A DNA stretch of 57,029 bases from Alteromonas hispanica. GTDB lineage: Bacteria > Pseudomonadota > Gammaproteobacteria > Enterobacterales > Alteromonadaceae. The position numbers and the translations under genes are program-made. The notes beneath the pieces were generated by a model that had not been told where the DNA came from, searched no databases, and worked only from the letters and a program-made list of their open reading frames with translations. Below are positions 28,861 through 38,632 of this stretch, one piece after another; within the stretch, counting starts at the first letter, position 1; each line of letters begins with the position of its first letter. The DNA lies in NCBI RefSeq assembly GCF_010500915.1, contig NZ_JAAAWP010000016.1, forward strand, positions 1 through 57,029. Direction: 5' to 3'.

Positions 28861-30036
28861 ATGTTACATTCACAGTTTTCTCCATGGCCATTATTTTCTC
28901 AAGAAGAGGCCGACGCGGTAAGCCGAGTGCTTTTATCAAATAAAGTAAATTATTGGACGGGCACTGAGGGAAGAGAATTTGAAAAAGAGTTCGCCTCTTG
29001 GGCAAATGCCGAATATGCGGTTGCTCTGGGTAATGGAACATTAGCGTTAGATGTTGCTTTAAAAGCAGCTGGCGTATGTGTGGGCCACGAGGTAATAACG
29101 ACCCCCCGAACTTTTCTTGCCTCTGCGAGCAGCATAGTAACTGCAGGCGCTTCTCCTGTTTTCGCCGACGTCGATTTAAATAGTCAGAATATTACAGCCG
29201 AGAGCATTGAAGCAGTGCTTACAGAGAATACTAAAGCGGTTATTGTCGTCCACCTTGCAGGAATGCCAGCTGAAATGGATGCAATAATGGCTTTGAGTAA
29301 GAAACATGGTTTTTACGTTATTGAAGACTGTGCACAGGCTCATGGCGCAAAATACAAAGGCCGCTCTGTTGGTAGTATTGGGCATATTGGTGCATGGAGT
29401 TTCTGCCAAGACAAAATAATGACAACAGGCGGCGAAGGCGGAATGGTTACCACTAACTCCAAGGAATTGTGGAGTCGCATGTGGAGTTACAAAGACCATG
29501 GTAAGAGTTACGATGCTGTATACAATACACAGCACCCTCCTGGTTTTAGGTGGCTTCATGAAAGTTTTGGCACCAACTGGCGAATGACGGAAATGCAAGC
29601 AGCAATAGGCCGAATTCAACTAAAAAGAATGACCAAGTGGACCGAGATTAGACAATCTCACGGTCGTATGCTGGAGCGTGTTTTGAGTCGATTTCCATGT
29701 ATTAGGCGAGTGGATGTGCCGGAACATTGTGAACATGCCGAATATAAGCATTATTTTTTCGTACGACCTGAAAAACTGGCCCATGGATGGAGTCGTGATA
29801 AAATTGTAGAAGCGATGACTGAAGCGGGAGTTCCTTGTATGCAAGGCAGTTGTTCAGAGGTCTATTTGGAAAAAGCGTTCGACAATACCCCCTGGAGACC
29901 AAAAAAAAGGCTTGCCAATGCCAAAGAGTTGGGAGAAACATCTTTGATGATGCTAGTACACCCTTCCTTAACAAAAGAAGAAATGGTAACAATGTGTAAT
30001 AAGCTTAGCGCTGTATTGGCGCAGGCTACTCTATAA
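28861..30036 (+). CDS. pglE: PLP-dependent sugar aminotransferase, PglE-like (DegT/DnrJ/EryC1)
   Basis: The 391-aa enzyme transfers an amino group to a keto-sugar nucleotide. PLP lysine K185 lies in GAWSFCQDKIMTTGGEGG; D156 (VIEDCAQAHG) contacts the pyridine nitrogen. ATG 28861 is chosen because AAGGA lies about eight bases upstream and the sequence MLHSQFSPWP is a family-like start; the upstream extension to 28777 overlaps the pglD frame. The neighbours suggest UDP-4-keto-6-deoxy-GlcNAc as substrate. The enzyme is cytoplasmic. Related aminotransferases serve perosamine or fucosamine routes, so the exact sugar is inferred. Confidence 0.87.
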   Translation: MLHSQFSPWPLFSQEEADAVSRVLLSNKVNYWTGTEGREFEKEFASWANAEYAVALGNGTLALDVALKAAGVCVGHEVITTPRTFLASASSIVTAGASPVFADVDLNSQNITAESIEAVLTENTKAVIVVHLAGMPAEMDAIMALSKKHGFYVIEDCAQAHGAKYKGRSVGSIGHIGAWSFCQDKIMTTGGEGGMVTTNSKELWSRMWSYKDHGKSYDAVYNTQHPPGFRWLHESFGTNWRMTEMQAAIGRIQLKRMTKWTEIRQSHGRMLERVLSRFPCIRRVDVPEHCEHAEYKHYFFVRPEKLAHGWSRDKIVEAMTEAGVPCMQGSCSEVYLEKAFDNTPWRPKKRLANAKELGETSLMMLVHPSLTKEEMVTMCNKLSAVLAQATL

Positions 30037-30221
30037 GGTTACTTACTAAACGTTCGGTCCTTTTAAGTAAGTAAATTGCCTTGGTGGCCGAAGTAGTTTA
30101 TGAGGTTGATGGCTTACTCAGCAAAACATTGTTTTTGATTTTGTACGCCTTAACGATTATATCTTGAATATTATTCCTGAATCCGAATGAAGTGGAAGTT
30201 AAAAAGAAAGGAAATACTGTT

Positions 30222-31079
30222 ATGAAAAAAGTTTTAGTTACCGGTGGAGCAGGCTTCGTAGGTAGCCACTTGTGTGAGCAACTTACTCACAGTTACGAAG
30301 TTTACAGTTTAGACAATTATTTCACCGGAAGCGAAAGGAATCACGTGGACAAGGTAAATTACATCAAGGGTGACACTGCTGAGATTAGTGAGCTTATATC
30401 TTTCGTGCCCGATTTGGTATTTCATCTTGGTGAATACTCAAGAGTAGAGCAAAGTTTTGAAGATATTGAATTGGTGTGGGAGTACAATAAACGAGGAACG
30501 TTTTCAGTGCTACAATTTTGCAGAAAGCATGAAGTAAAGCTTGTTTATGCTGGAAGCAGTACTAAATTCGGAGATGGTGGATTAGGCAAGTTTCAAAGTC
30601 CTTATGGTTGGTCAAAAGCTTCTAACACAGAATTGGTCGAATGTTACAGCGAGTGGTTTGGTTTAGATTATGCGATAGTATATTTCTATAATGTCTACGG
30701 CAGGCGAGAAATCTCCCAAGGAAAATACGCTACACTGATAGCGCTCTTTACCGAAAAAATGAGGAGTAACCTCCCTTTAACAGTGGTTAGCCCTGGTACG
30801 CAGGTGCGTAATTTTACTCATGTCGATGACATCGTAAATGGCTTAGTGCTGGTTGGTGAAAAGGGGCATGGTGATGGCTTTGGGATAGGGAGCAATGAGG
30901 CGTTTACGGTTAAAGAAGTTGCAGAGTTGTTTGGGGGGGAAATTGAGATGTTGCCTGAAAGAAAAGGCAATCGTATGTCTGCTGAAGTTATCACAGAAAA
31001 AACTAGAGCTCTCGGTTGGGAACCAACTCATAGTCTTAACGACTATATAAGTGATATGAAAGACAGGAATTGGTCTTAA
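30222..31079 (+). CDS. NAD-dependent sugar epimerase/dehydratase
   Basis: The 285-aa short-chain dehydrogenase has the nucleotide-binding GGAGFVGSHL, the catalytic Ser region YAGSSTKFG and YGWSK (Tyr-x3-Lys). ATG 30222 has AAAGGA upstream and is preferred to GTG 30192. It resembles GalE- and WbpP-type enzymes, but it is shorter than GalE (about 340 aa), so the substrate is uncertain. A 185-bp gap with a weak hairpin around 30039-30076 separates it from pglE. Confidence 0.8.
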   Translation: MKKVLVTGGAGFVGSHLCEQLTHSYEVYSLDNYFTGSERNHVDKVNYIKGDTAEISELISFVPDLVFHLGEYSRVEQSFEDIELVWEYNKRGTFSVLQFCRKHEVKLVYAGSSTKFGDGGLGKFQSPYGWSKASNTELVECYSEWFGLDYAIVYFYNVYGRREISQGKYATLIALFTEKMRSNLPLTVVSPGTQVRNFTHVDDIVNGLVLVGEKGHGDGFGIGSNEAFTVKEVAELFGGEIEMLPERKGNRMSAEVITEKTRALGWEPTHSLNDYISDMKDRNWS

Positions 31080-31080
31080 C

Positions 31081-32142
31081 ATGCAATCTGTTATAGAAAT
31101 GTTGTATCAAAGGCTTAGATTTCTAGCTTTTGGTAGAAACTTACTTTCCAAATTATTCGTTTCAGATAATTCTTTGATACAAGCCGATATTCTGCATGTA
31201 CGTCATCGTATCAAAAGTCTCTCAAAGGCAATTACACTAAGCGGGCCTGCGGTATTTGAATGTGCGGCTGGCATTAAGTGTGAGTATGGATACAGAGATA
31301 GTTATGCACATAATGCTAAAGATGCTTACCTACTGAAAAACCTTGAATGCAACTCCATAACAGGTTTGGCTTATTTAGTTGATGATAAAGTGATCGCGAC
31401 TGAGGCAATACTCAACAGAAAAAGACCAATTGGATTTGTGAGGCTGCCTCTGCGAAAATCTCAGTTAGTCGAAGGTATAAGTTATCTAGCAAATGAGAGA
31501 AACTTTTACCACTTTATTACTGAGGACTTAGCGAATATTCTTTTGTTGCTTAGGAACAACGTTCCTAAATTAAGGATTGTCTTGCCTGGAGACGTCACGT
31601 GGAAAGCGCAACTGATTAAACAGTTTATTGACGAGGATAGGTTTGAATTAGTAAGAGTGCCAAAATATTGTGTGGTTCGACAAGAGTACGCTTTCTTAGT
31701 CACTAAGGAACCGTTCGATTCTTATATTCATCCCTTTAGCATCGAAGTACTTAGGTCTAATTATGTCAGCAGGAAAGATGAAGGCCAACCGAGTAAAAAG
31801 CTATTTATCAGTAGGAGGAGAGCTCCAAGTAGAGACATAAAGAATTCTATAGAAGTTGAGGCTTTTTTTGAGGACTTAGGATTTATGGTAGTGTGCTGTG
31901 AGGAGCTAACAGTCGCTAGTCAGATTGAGCTATTTACTAATGCTCACATTGTTGCGGGAGCGCATGGAGCAGGGTTCACTAATATGTTGTGGGCAGGTGA
32001 GAATTGTAGAATTATTGAAATTTTTGAAAAAGGGCATATGAACTTCTGCTACATGTCAATGGCCAGTAAATTGGGATTTAGTTATGAATATCTTACTCTT
32101 AAAGATGATGGTTCATTGTCACTAGAAGATATTAAGATATGA
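31081..32142 (+). CDS. Glycosyltransferase family 61-like protein
   Basis: The 353-aa protein carries the GT61/DUF563 signatures FISRRRAPSRDIKNS (244-258 approx.) and, near 295, AHIVAGAHGAGFTNMLWA. It has no predicted transmembrane segment and should add a sugar to the lipid-linked intermediate on the cytoplasmic face. The start is one base after the previous stop, so the genes are co-translated. Donor and linkage cannot be told. Confidence 0.82.
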   Translation: MQSVIEMLYQRLRFLAFGRNLLSKLFVSDNSLIQADILHVRHRIKSLSKAITLSGPAVFECAAGIKCEYGYRDSYAHNAKDAYLLKNLECNSITGLAYLVDDKVIATEAILNRKRPIGFVRLPLRKSQLVEGISYLANERNFYHFITEDLANILLLLRNNVPKLRIVLPGDVTWKAQLIKQFIDEDRFELVRVPKYCVVRQEYAFLVTKEPFDSYIHPFSIEVLRSNYVSRKDEGQPSKKLFISRRRAPSRDIKNSIEVEAFFEDLGFMVVCCEELTVASQIELFTNAHIVAGAHGAGFTNMLWAGENCRIIEIFEKGHMNFCYMSMASKLGFSYEYLTLKDDGSLSLEDIKI

Positions 32143-32786
32143 ATTCAGAAACATTGACAATTGCTGTCTGGGCACTGGCTATATTTTTGTTTATTGCACA
32201 GTCTTTAGAACACTATCAAATTTACATCAAATCAAGCTTGTCAATTAAGGGAACTATAGCGAAGGGTTATAATAGCGCGATGAAAATAATGGTGGTGAAT
32301 AGACTTTTCATTGTTAGCTACTATTTCATATTTGGTTTTTTGATCGATTATGGCGTTGCGTTTAGAGAGTTTGTAGTTCCGCTAATTTTTTCGCTGTTTT
32401 TTCTCTGTATTGCGAATTTACTCATGGCTAGAAGATATCGAAGCACAGCAATTATAGATGCGAGTGAGCGAGTTGGAAATGTTTGGAACACCCTGAGTAT
32501 AAGTAATGCAGTAGCCACCTACTTTAATTTATTGGGTATAATAATTCCGTTATTAATTGCCTCAATATTACCTGAATACCGACTTACGCTATCAAACAGT
32601 AGTTTTCTATTCAACACTGCATTTGTATTGATTAATGTATTTGTCATAGAGAGTAGGCTGGCAAAGCTTTACGACACAAGAGGAGATGTAGTAGGTGCTA
32701 CATACTCGATCATGGTAGTGAGAACACTGTCATCAGTTTGTGCGATTCTTACCGTTGGAACTCTCTATGTATTTATTGTCTTTTGA
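32139..32786 (+). CDS. Small polytopic membrane protein resembling Amj-type flippase (DUF2837)
   Basis: The 215-aa protein has about five or six hydrophobic segments. The phrase PEYRLTLSNSSFLFN, followed by a stretch ending RLAKLYDTRGDVVGA, recalls the Amj (alternative lipid II flippase) pattern PEYR-T-SN-ING-DP. I make this link by recall, not alignment. It overlaps the GT61 gene by four bases (ATGA) and lies before the polymerase, where a repeat-unit flippase is expected, and no large Wzx gene is present. Its role as the O-unit flippase is inferred. Confidence 0.5.
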   Translation: MNSETLTIAVWALAIFLFIAQSLEHYQIYIKSSLSIKGTIAKGYNSAMKIMVVNRLFIVSYYFIFGFLIDYGVAFREFVVPLIFSLFFLCIANLLMARRYRSTAIIDASERVGNVWNTLSISNAVATYFNLLGIIIPLLIASILPEYRLTLSNSSFLFNTAFVLINVFVIESRLAKLYDTRGDVVGATYSIMVVRTLSSVCAILTVGTLYVFIVF

Positions 32787-33879
32787 TTACATAAAGAATA
32801 CCCTGATTTTTGGCTTTTTGATTGTATTGGCATTTAGCGGTAATTCGACGCTGTTCGGGCTTCCTCTTTTTTTTTCAAGCTTTATCATATTCTTAATTGT
32901 GGCGCCGTATTTCCTGAAAGTGATAAGGTACCCTAAAATTAGTTTTATATTGCCTAGTTTCATCGTACTCAGCTTGTTTATTTATGCAATAATTAAAAAT
33001 ACTCAGCTTGAAATAAACTACACACCTTCCTACTGGTTATGGCCTTTTTTTGCTGCGTCTGCTACATGTATTTATACAGTAATCTATATTTTTGGTTACT
33101 CGCTAAAAAAAGAAAGTTTTTCACCGACGATTCTAATTTTTATAGTGTTTAGCATAGCTGTGTTGTTGTTCGGTGAAAAAGTAAATGGCAGACTCTCTTT
33201 TCTTTTTGGCCCAAATAATTTATATCGTATAGTTTTAACACTATACATTTTAGCGTTTGTCAGTGTTGAAAATCTATACTCAAACACTACCTTACGAAAA
33301 GAGATAGTAATGAAATTTCTTATGACTACGCTAGTACTTTATATACTCTTCGAAATAGGTAGTCGGGGGGGAGTTGTTATTTTTGCGACGTTTCTTATGG
33401 TCTTTTATTTTTCCTTTGGTTTTTTATGTATCTTAGGAATCTGCGGAGTGGGAAGTGGGCTTTTATTGCTTAATTTAGATGTATCAAGCAGGCTTTTAGA
33501 CTTTTCGCTCGAAAATAATACGCGGTACTTGTTTGTAAAAGATTTTTTGAATATAACCAATCCGCTCACGGGGAGCGCGTACTCAGACTTTAGTCATGTG
33601 TGGTATTTATACTACTTATATCCGCATAATATTCTCTTAGAGCTTTACATGTATTACGGTGCTATCGGTATAATAGCTATAATTCTCCTTTTATTCGCTT
33701 TCTCATTGTCTGTAGTCAATATCAGAAGGTTTAAATCACAGTTGAATATAAATTATGTTTTTAGTGTCATGTTTTTTGTGATTTTTATTGGGTCACTTTT
33801 TTCTGGTGACCTTTCCGATAATTTCGTTTTGCTAGCGTTGTCACCAATGTTAATTGGCACCAATTACTTAAAAAATTAA
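32767..33879 (+). CDS. wzy: Wzy-like O-antigen polymerase / ligase
   Basis: The 370-aa membrane protein has about ten hydrophobic segments, a long periplasmic loop with HVWYLYYLYPHNILLELYMY and the earlier GSRGGVVIF, both typical of Wzy/WaaL proteins (PHN-L-E motif). ATG 32767 is chosen with GGA nearby; GTG 32740 is an alternative and overlaps the upstream gene. It would join repeat units on the periplasmic face, with length set by Wzz. The region is visibly AT-rich, as common in variable polysaccharide genes. Confidence 0.82.
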   Translation: MYLLSFDYIKNTLIFGFLIVLAFSGNSTLFGLPLFFSSFIIFLIVAPYFLKVIRYPKISFILPSFIVLSLFIYAIIKNTQLEINYTPSYWLWPFFAASATCIYTVIYIFGYSLKKESFSPTILIFIVFSIAVLLFGEKVNGRLSFLFGPNNLYRIVLTLYILAFVSVENLYSNTTLRKEIVMKFLMTTLVLYILFEIGSRGGVVIFATFLMVFYFSFGFLCILGICGVGSGLLLLNLDVSSRLLDFSLENNTRYLFVKDFLNITNPLTGSAYSDFSHVWYLYYLYPHNILLELYMYYGAIGIIAIILLLFAFSLSVVNIRRFKSQLNINYVFSVMFFVIFIGSLFSGDLSDNFVLLALSPMLIGTNYLKN

Positions 33880-33895
33880 GCAAGGTTAGATAATT

Positions 33896-35137
33896 TTGAA
33901 AATTTTATATCTCCATCAATACTTTGCCACTCCCGATTCTAACGCGGGTACGAGGTCGTATGAAATAGCTAAAAGGCTAGTCGCTCGTGGGCATACGGTT
34001 GAATTTGTTACGTCCTCAGCCTTTTATTCAAATGCAGAAAACCTTAGAAAAGGGTGGAATTTTGTAGAATTAGAAGGGTTCAAACTACATATCCTCAAAC
34101 AGGATTATTCGAACAAACTTAGTTATCCTAAACGAGTATATCGATTTCTATCTTTTTGTTTGCGTGCTACTTTAAAGTCGCTTCAGATTAGCAGCGATGT
34201 TGTTTTCGCCACAAGCACTCCGCTTACTATTGCCATACCCGGTATTATTTACAAAAAGTTCAGAAAAAAGCCTTTGGTTTTTGAGGTACGAGACCTTTGG
34301 CCAGAGTTACCGATCGCCATTGGTGCTCTCAAAAGTCCATTATTGATTAAGTTGGCTCAGTTGTTAGAAAGAACTGCATACAGTAATAGTAGTCGTATTG
34401 TTGGACTTTCGCCTGGCATGTGCAGAGGTGTTCTTGATAAGGGAATAGATGAGGACAAAATTGTACTAGCCCCTAATAGTTGCGACACTGATTTATTCAG
34501 TGTTGACCCAAGTGTTGGTCATCGTTATCTAGAGTCTAACTTTGGATTCGTAGCTGGTCGCAAGTTAGTCGTTTATGCAGGAACTTTCGGAGCAATTAAT
34601 AATGTCGGCTATTTAGTCAATTTGGCCAAAGAGTTAAAAAAGGTTGATAAGTCGATTTGTATTGTAGCTATCGGTGATGGTATGGAAAAAGATACTATCG
34701 AAGATAATGCAATGGCCTCCGGGGTATTAAACGATAATTTGTATTTGCTACCACCGGTTGCAAAGACAGAAATAGTAAAAGTTTTGTCTGGTGCGGATAT
34801 GGCACTGTCACTTTTTGGACCAATTAAAGAAATGTGGCATAACTCAGCTAATAAGCTTTTCGATGCATTGGCTTCCGGTACGCCAGTAGCCATAAATTAC
34901 GGAGGGTGGCAATCGGAATTTATCAAACAACATAAGTGCGGTCTTGTGTTAAGCCAAAATGATTTCAAAGATGCAGCGCTTGCTATTTCTCAGTTCCTCT
35001 CAAGCGAGGAAGAGTTGTGTAGAGCGAAGGATGCTTGTGCCTACTTAGCAAATCATAAATTTTCAAGAGTCGCAACAGTTGATAGTGTAGAAAGCGCTTT
35101 GTTAGAGGCTGTAAATGAGTCAGTAGTTACTAATTAA
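33896..35137 (+). CDS. Glycosyltransferase family 4
   Basis: The 413-aa protein starts at TTG (MKILYLHQYFATPDSNAGTRSYE), with AAGG upstream. It is a GT-B enzyme with the WbuB-like N-terminal pattern and a C-terminal donor domain (LVVYAGTFGAINNVGYL and NKLFDALASGTPVAINYGG). It would add a second or later sugar to the lipid carrier, as PglA or WbuB do. The acceptor is not known. Confidence 0.86.
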   Translation: MKILYLHQYFATPDSNAGTRSYEIAKRLVARGHTVEFVTSSAFYSNAENLRKGWNFVELEGFKLHILKQDYSNKLSYPKRVYRFLSFCLRATLKSLQISSDVVFATSTPLTIAIPGIIYKKFRKKPLVFEVRDLWPELPIAIGALKSPLLIKLAQLLERTAYSNSSRIVGLSPGMCRGVLDKGIDEDKIVLAPNSCDTDLFSVDPSVGHRYLESNFGFVAGRKLVVYAGTFGAINNVGYLVNLAKELKKVDKSICIVAIGDGMEKDTIEDNAMASGVLNDNLYLLPPVAKTEIVKVLSGADMALSLFGPIKEMWHNSANKLFDALASGTPVAINYGGWQSEFIKQHKCGLVLSQNDFKDAALAISQFLSSEEELCRAKDACAYLANHKFSRVATVDSVESALLEAVNESVVTN

Positions 35138-35268
35138 GTTGACAGTTGTTAGTATGAAAGGTAGGCAATGGTTGTGGAGTTGCTTAATTAGTCCCCAATC
35201 TCTGGTTATTAAAAAATAAAACGTAAATCTCTTTTACAATTGACGATTAAGAAATAAATAAGGTTAGA

Positions 35269-36444
35269 ATGCAAAAATATAAAATCACAGTCGCGGGAAC
35301 AGGATATGTGGGCTTATCAAATGCCGTTTTGTTAGCTCAACATAATGAAGTGAAGGCTATTGACTTAGTACCTGAAAAAGTTGAGATGCTAAACAACCGA
35401 AAATCTCCTATTGAAGATAAAGAGCTATCGGAATACTTAAGCACCAAAGAGCTTGATTTAGAAGCTACTCTAGACGCCGAAGTAGCTTACCGCGATGCGG
35501 ATTACGTTATTATTGCCACGCCTACCGACTACGATACGCAAACAAATTACTTCAACACCAGCAGCGTCGATGCGGTTATTCAAAGCGTGTTGGCGGTTAA
35601 CCCAAAAGCAGTGATGGTAATTAAATCTACTGTACCCGTTGGGTTTACCCGAGAGGCTAAAGCGCGTCACGGCAGCGATAATATTATCTTCTCGCCTGAA
35701 TTCCTTCGCGAAGGTAAAGCCCTTTATGACAACCTACACCCTAGCCGCATTATTGTGGGCGAGCGTACCGAGCGAGCTGAAATATTTGCTAAGTTGCTAG
35801 AGCAGGGTGCAATCAAAGAAGGCATAGATGTACTGTTTACCGACAGCACTGAAGCAGAAGCGATTAAGCTTTTTGCTAATACTTATTTAGCTATGCGCGT
35901 TGCGTACTTCAACGAGCTAGACAGCTATGCAGAACGTGCTGGTTTAGATACTAAACAGATAATTGAAGGCGTGAGTTTAGACCCTCGCATTGGCGGGCAC
36001 TACAACAACCCAAGTTTTGGTTACGGTGGTTACTGCTTACCGAAAGATACAAAGCAGCTGTTAGCTAACTACAGCGAAGTGCCAAACAACATGATTCAAG
36101 CTATTGTAGATGCTAACCGTACCCGCAAAGATTTTATCGCCGACTCTATCGTAAGCCGCAATCCAAAAATTGTTGGTATTTACCGCCTTATCATGAAGTC
36201 GGGTTCTGATAACTTCCGTGCTAGTGCCATTCAGGGCATTATGAAGCGTATTAAAGCTAAAGGCATTGAAGTTATAGTTTACGAACCTGTACTCACTGAA
36301 GATGAGTTCTTCCGTTCTCGCGTAGTAAACGATCTAGAAGCGTTTAAGAAAGAGGCTGATGTGATAGTTGCTAACCGCGTAACCACAGATATTGAAGACG
36401 TGCTAGAAAAAGTATACAGCCGCGACTCATTTCGCATAAATTAG
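35269..36444 (+). CDS. ugd: UDP-glucose 6-dehydrogenase, copy 1
   Basis: The 391-aa short-form Ugd makes UDP-glucuronate from UDP-glucose with two NAD+. The NAD motif is [14 protein letters not shown] (9-22) and catalytic Cys is C256 in [10 protein letters not shown] in [12 protein letters not shown] is also conserved. It is close to E. coli Ugd (about 388 aa). The protein is almost identical to copy 2 at 43634-44809: only four internal differences (P35/S, Q105/K, V188/I, A/S near 367) apart from the ends were seen. UDP-GlcA can enter the polymer or be epimerised. Confidence 0.96.
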   Translation: MQKYKITVAGTGYVGLSNAVLLAQHNEVKAIDLVPEKVEMLNNRKSPIEDKELSEYLSTKELDLEATLDAEVAYRDADYVIIATPTDYDTQTNYFNTSSVDAVIQSVLAVNPKAVMVIKSTVPVGFTREAKARHGSDNIIFSPEFLREGKALYDNLHPSRIIVGERTERAEIFAKLLEQGAIKEGIDVLFTDSTEAEAIKLFANTYLAMRVAYFNELDSYAERAGLDTKQIIEGVSLDPRIGGHYNNPSFGYGGYCLPKDTKQLLANYSEVPNNMIQAIVDANRTRKDFIADSIVSRNPKIVGIYRLIMKSGSDNFRASAIQGIMKRIKAKGIEVIVYEPVLTEDEFFRSRVVNDLEAFKKEADVIVANRVTTDIEDVLEKVYSRDSFRIN

Positions 36445-36489
36445 TATTATGTCCTATTAAATGAAGCACTTAATATATGGAACTTAATA

Positions 36490-36520
36490 AAAAAGAGATC
36501 ATGGTAAACGGTCTCTTTTT
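36490..36520 (+). terminator. Terminator after ugd copy 1
   Basis: AAAAGAGATC and GGTCTCTTTT form a stem with one wobble pair around a short loop, followed by T residues. Confidence 0.8.
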
Positions 36521-36667
36521 ATTGTTCGTTCTTAGACACGCTTCAAATTTTTTATAGATCTTATTGTGTTTAACCCTATGTTACGCACTAGTAATCGTTA
36601 AAAACCAAAGATACTATATTTAAGACGTATCCGTTTAAGTGGGCATGTTTTTAAGCAGGAATATATT

Positions 36668-38605
36668 TTGCATACTATCGTAAAGACCATATTATCTCTT
36701 CCGCGCCCTCAAAAGCGGATAATAACGCTCGTTATCGACTCGCTATTTTTATTGTTTGCTTTCTGGGCAGCGATGATAATTAGAATGGACTCCTTCGAAC
36801 CACTACAGGAAAATAAAACTTGGTTGGTAATATGTAGTCTTATCCCGATAAGTGTTTTTGTATTTGTAAAGCTAGGCCTTTACAGAGCTGTTTTACGCTA
36901 TGTTGGTCTCAATGCAATCAATGCAATCATATTAGGCGTTGCGACTTCTAGTTTGGGTCTTGTAGGTATTTCGTTCCTAATGCGTGTGGATATCCCTCGC
37001 ACGGTCCCTTTCATCTTTGCTTCATTTTCCCTCCTCCTAGTTGGAGGAAGTAGAATTGTGGTACGCGCCTTGGTAGGAAAAGTGAGCTCATCAAAACGAA
37101 AGCCAGTTATTATTTATGGCTCGGGTTCTGCTGGGAGACAGCTGGCTTTAGCGCTTCGCCATGGTGCTGAGTATAGGGTTGTCGCTTTTATCGATGATGA
37201 TAAAAACAAACAAGGCTCCACGATAGAAGGGCATTTGGTACACCCTGTCGATGAACTAAAACTGCTCATTGATCAAGAGCATGTTCAAAAAGTGCTTTTG
37301 GCGCTTCCAAGTACATCTCGATCAGTTCGAAAAAACATCCTCCAAAAGTTAGAAAAGTATTCGGTTAAGGTACAAACCATTCCAGGTATGTCCGATGTGG
37401 TTGCAGGTGCGGTAGAGGTAGACCAAGTAAAAGACGTGGAGGTAGAAGATCTTTTGGGGAGAGATCCGGTTTCACCAAAAACAGCGCTTATGCATGCTGA
37501 TATTAAAGATAAGGTGGTAATGGTTACAGGTGCTGGTGGTTCAATTGGTTCTGAGCTTTGCCGTCAAATTGTAAAAAATGAACCAAAAAAAGTTGTATTG
37601 TTCGAGCTTTCCGAGTTTGCTTTGTACTCAATAGAGCGCGAGCTCAGCCAATATGTAGAAAGACGCTCTTTAAGAGTAGAAATTTTGCCTATTATGGGGT
37701 CTGTGCAACGCCAAAATAGGTTAGAAGCAGTAATGGGCGCATTCGGCGTACAAACTGTTTATCATGCGGCTGCATACAAACATGTGCCTTTGGTTGAGCA
37801 TAATGTGGTGGAAGGTGTAAGAAATAATATCTTCGGTACGCTTTACACAGCTAAAGCGGCAATAAAAAATAATGTGGAAACGTTTGTGCTTGTGTCTACC
37901 GACAAAGCAGTTAGGCCAACTAATGTAATGGGCACTACAAAGCGTATGTCTGAATTGGTGTTGCAGGCATTAGCAGAAGAGCAGTCTAACACTCGGTTCT
38001 GCATGGTGCGCTTTGGCAATGTGTTAGGCTCTTCTGGGTCGGTTGTGCCATTATTCAGAAAGCAAATTAAACAGGGCGGGCCGGTAACACTAACCCACCA
38101 AGATATTACCCGTTACTTTATGACCATACCAGAGGCCGCACAGTTAGTTATTCAAGCGGGTGCCATGGGTATGGGGGGCGATGTCTTCGTACTCGATATG
38201 GGAGACCCAGTTAAGATAAAAGACTTAGCCACTAAAATGATTCACTTATCTGGCTTTACCGTAAAAGATGATAAAACGCCAGATGGCGACATTGAAATAC
38301 AATGCACAGGCCTGCGCCCAGGAGAGAAACTGTACGAGGAGCTATTGATTGGTGATAATGTGGAAGGCACTACCCATGAACGCATTATGACAGCCCATGA
38401 AAATAAACTTACTTGGTCTGAATTAGAAATTATTTTAAATAATTTAGATGAAGCATGCCATAACTTCGAACATGAGCGAATTCGAGATATTTTATTGAAG
38501 GCGCCAACAGGCTTTGCCCCAACCGATGAAATATGTGATTTAGTGTGGTTAGAGCGGCAGTTAGCTAATACTAAAAAAGCCGAAGAGCTAAAACTTACTC
38601 ACTAA
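36668..38605 (+). CDS. pglF: UDP-GlcNAc 4,6-dehydratase, membrane-anchored, PglF/WbpM-like
   Basis: The 645-aa enzyme starts at TTG with AGGA seven bases upstream. It has four N-terminal membrane helices (about 18-40, 52-72, 84-106, 112-135), a first Rossmann-like domain (VIIYGSGSAGRQLA, about 147-240) and an SDR dehydratase domain (VMVTGAGGSIGSELCRQ from 284). Catalytic T411-D412-K413 lies in LVSTDKAVRPTNVMGTTKR; M421 replaces the usual SDR Tyr, as in the long PglF/WbpM class. The product is UDP-4-keto-6-deoxy-GlcNAc, substrate of PglE. It is placed away from pglCDE, after ugd. Confidence 0.93.
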   Translation: MHTIVKTILSLPRPQKRIITLVIDSLFLLFAFWAAMIIRMDSFEPLQENKTWLVICSLIPISVFVFVKLGLYRAVLRYVGLNAINAIILGVATSSLGLVGISFLMRVDIPRTVPFIFASFSLLLVGGSRIVVRALVGKVSSSKRKPVIIYGSGSAGRQLALALRHGAEYRVVAFIDDDKNKQGSTIEGHLVHPVDELKLLIDQEHVQKVLLALPSTSRSVRKNILQKLEKYSVKVQTIPGMSDVVAGAVEVDQVKDVEVEDLLGRDPVSPKTALMHADIKDKVVMVTGAGGSIGSELCRQIVKNEPKKVVLFELSEFALYSIERELSQYVERRSLRVEILPIMGSVQRQNRLEAVMGAFGVQTVYHAAAYKHVPLVEHNVVEGVRNNIFGTLYTAKAAIKNNVETFVLVSTDKAVRPTNVMGTTKRMSELVLQALAEEQSNTRFCMVRFGNVLGSSGSVVPLFRKQIKQGGPVTLTHQDITRYFMTIPEAAQLVIQAGAMGMGGDVFVLDMGDPVKIKDLATKMIHLSGFTVKDDKTPDGDIEIQCTGLRPGEKLYEELLIGDNVEGTTHERIMTAHENKLTWSELEIILNNLDEACHNFEHERIRDILLKAPTGFAPTDEICDLVWLERQLANTKKAEELKLTH

Positions 38606-38632
38606 TAACTGTTTCACATTTTAACAGACTGG

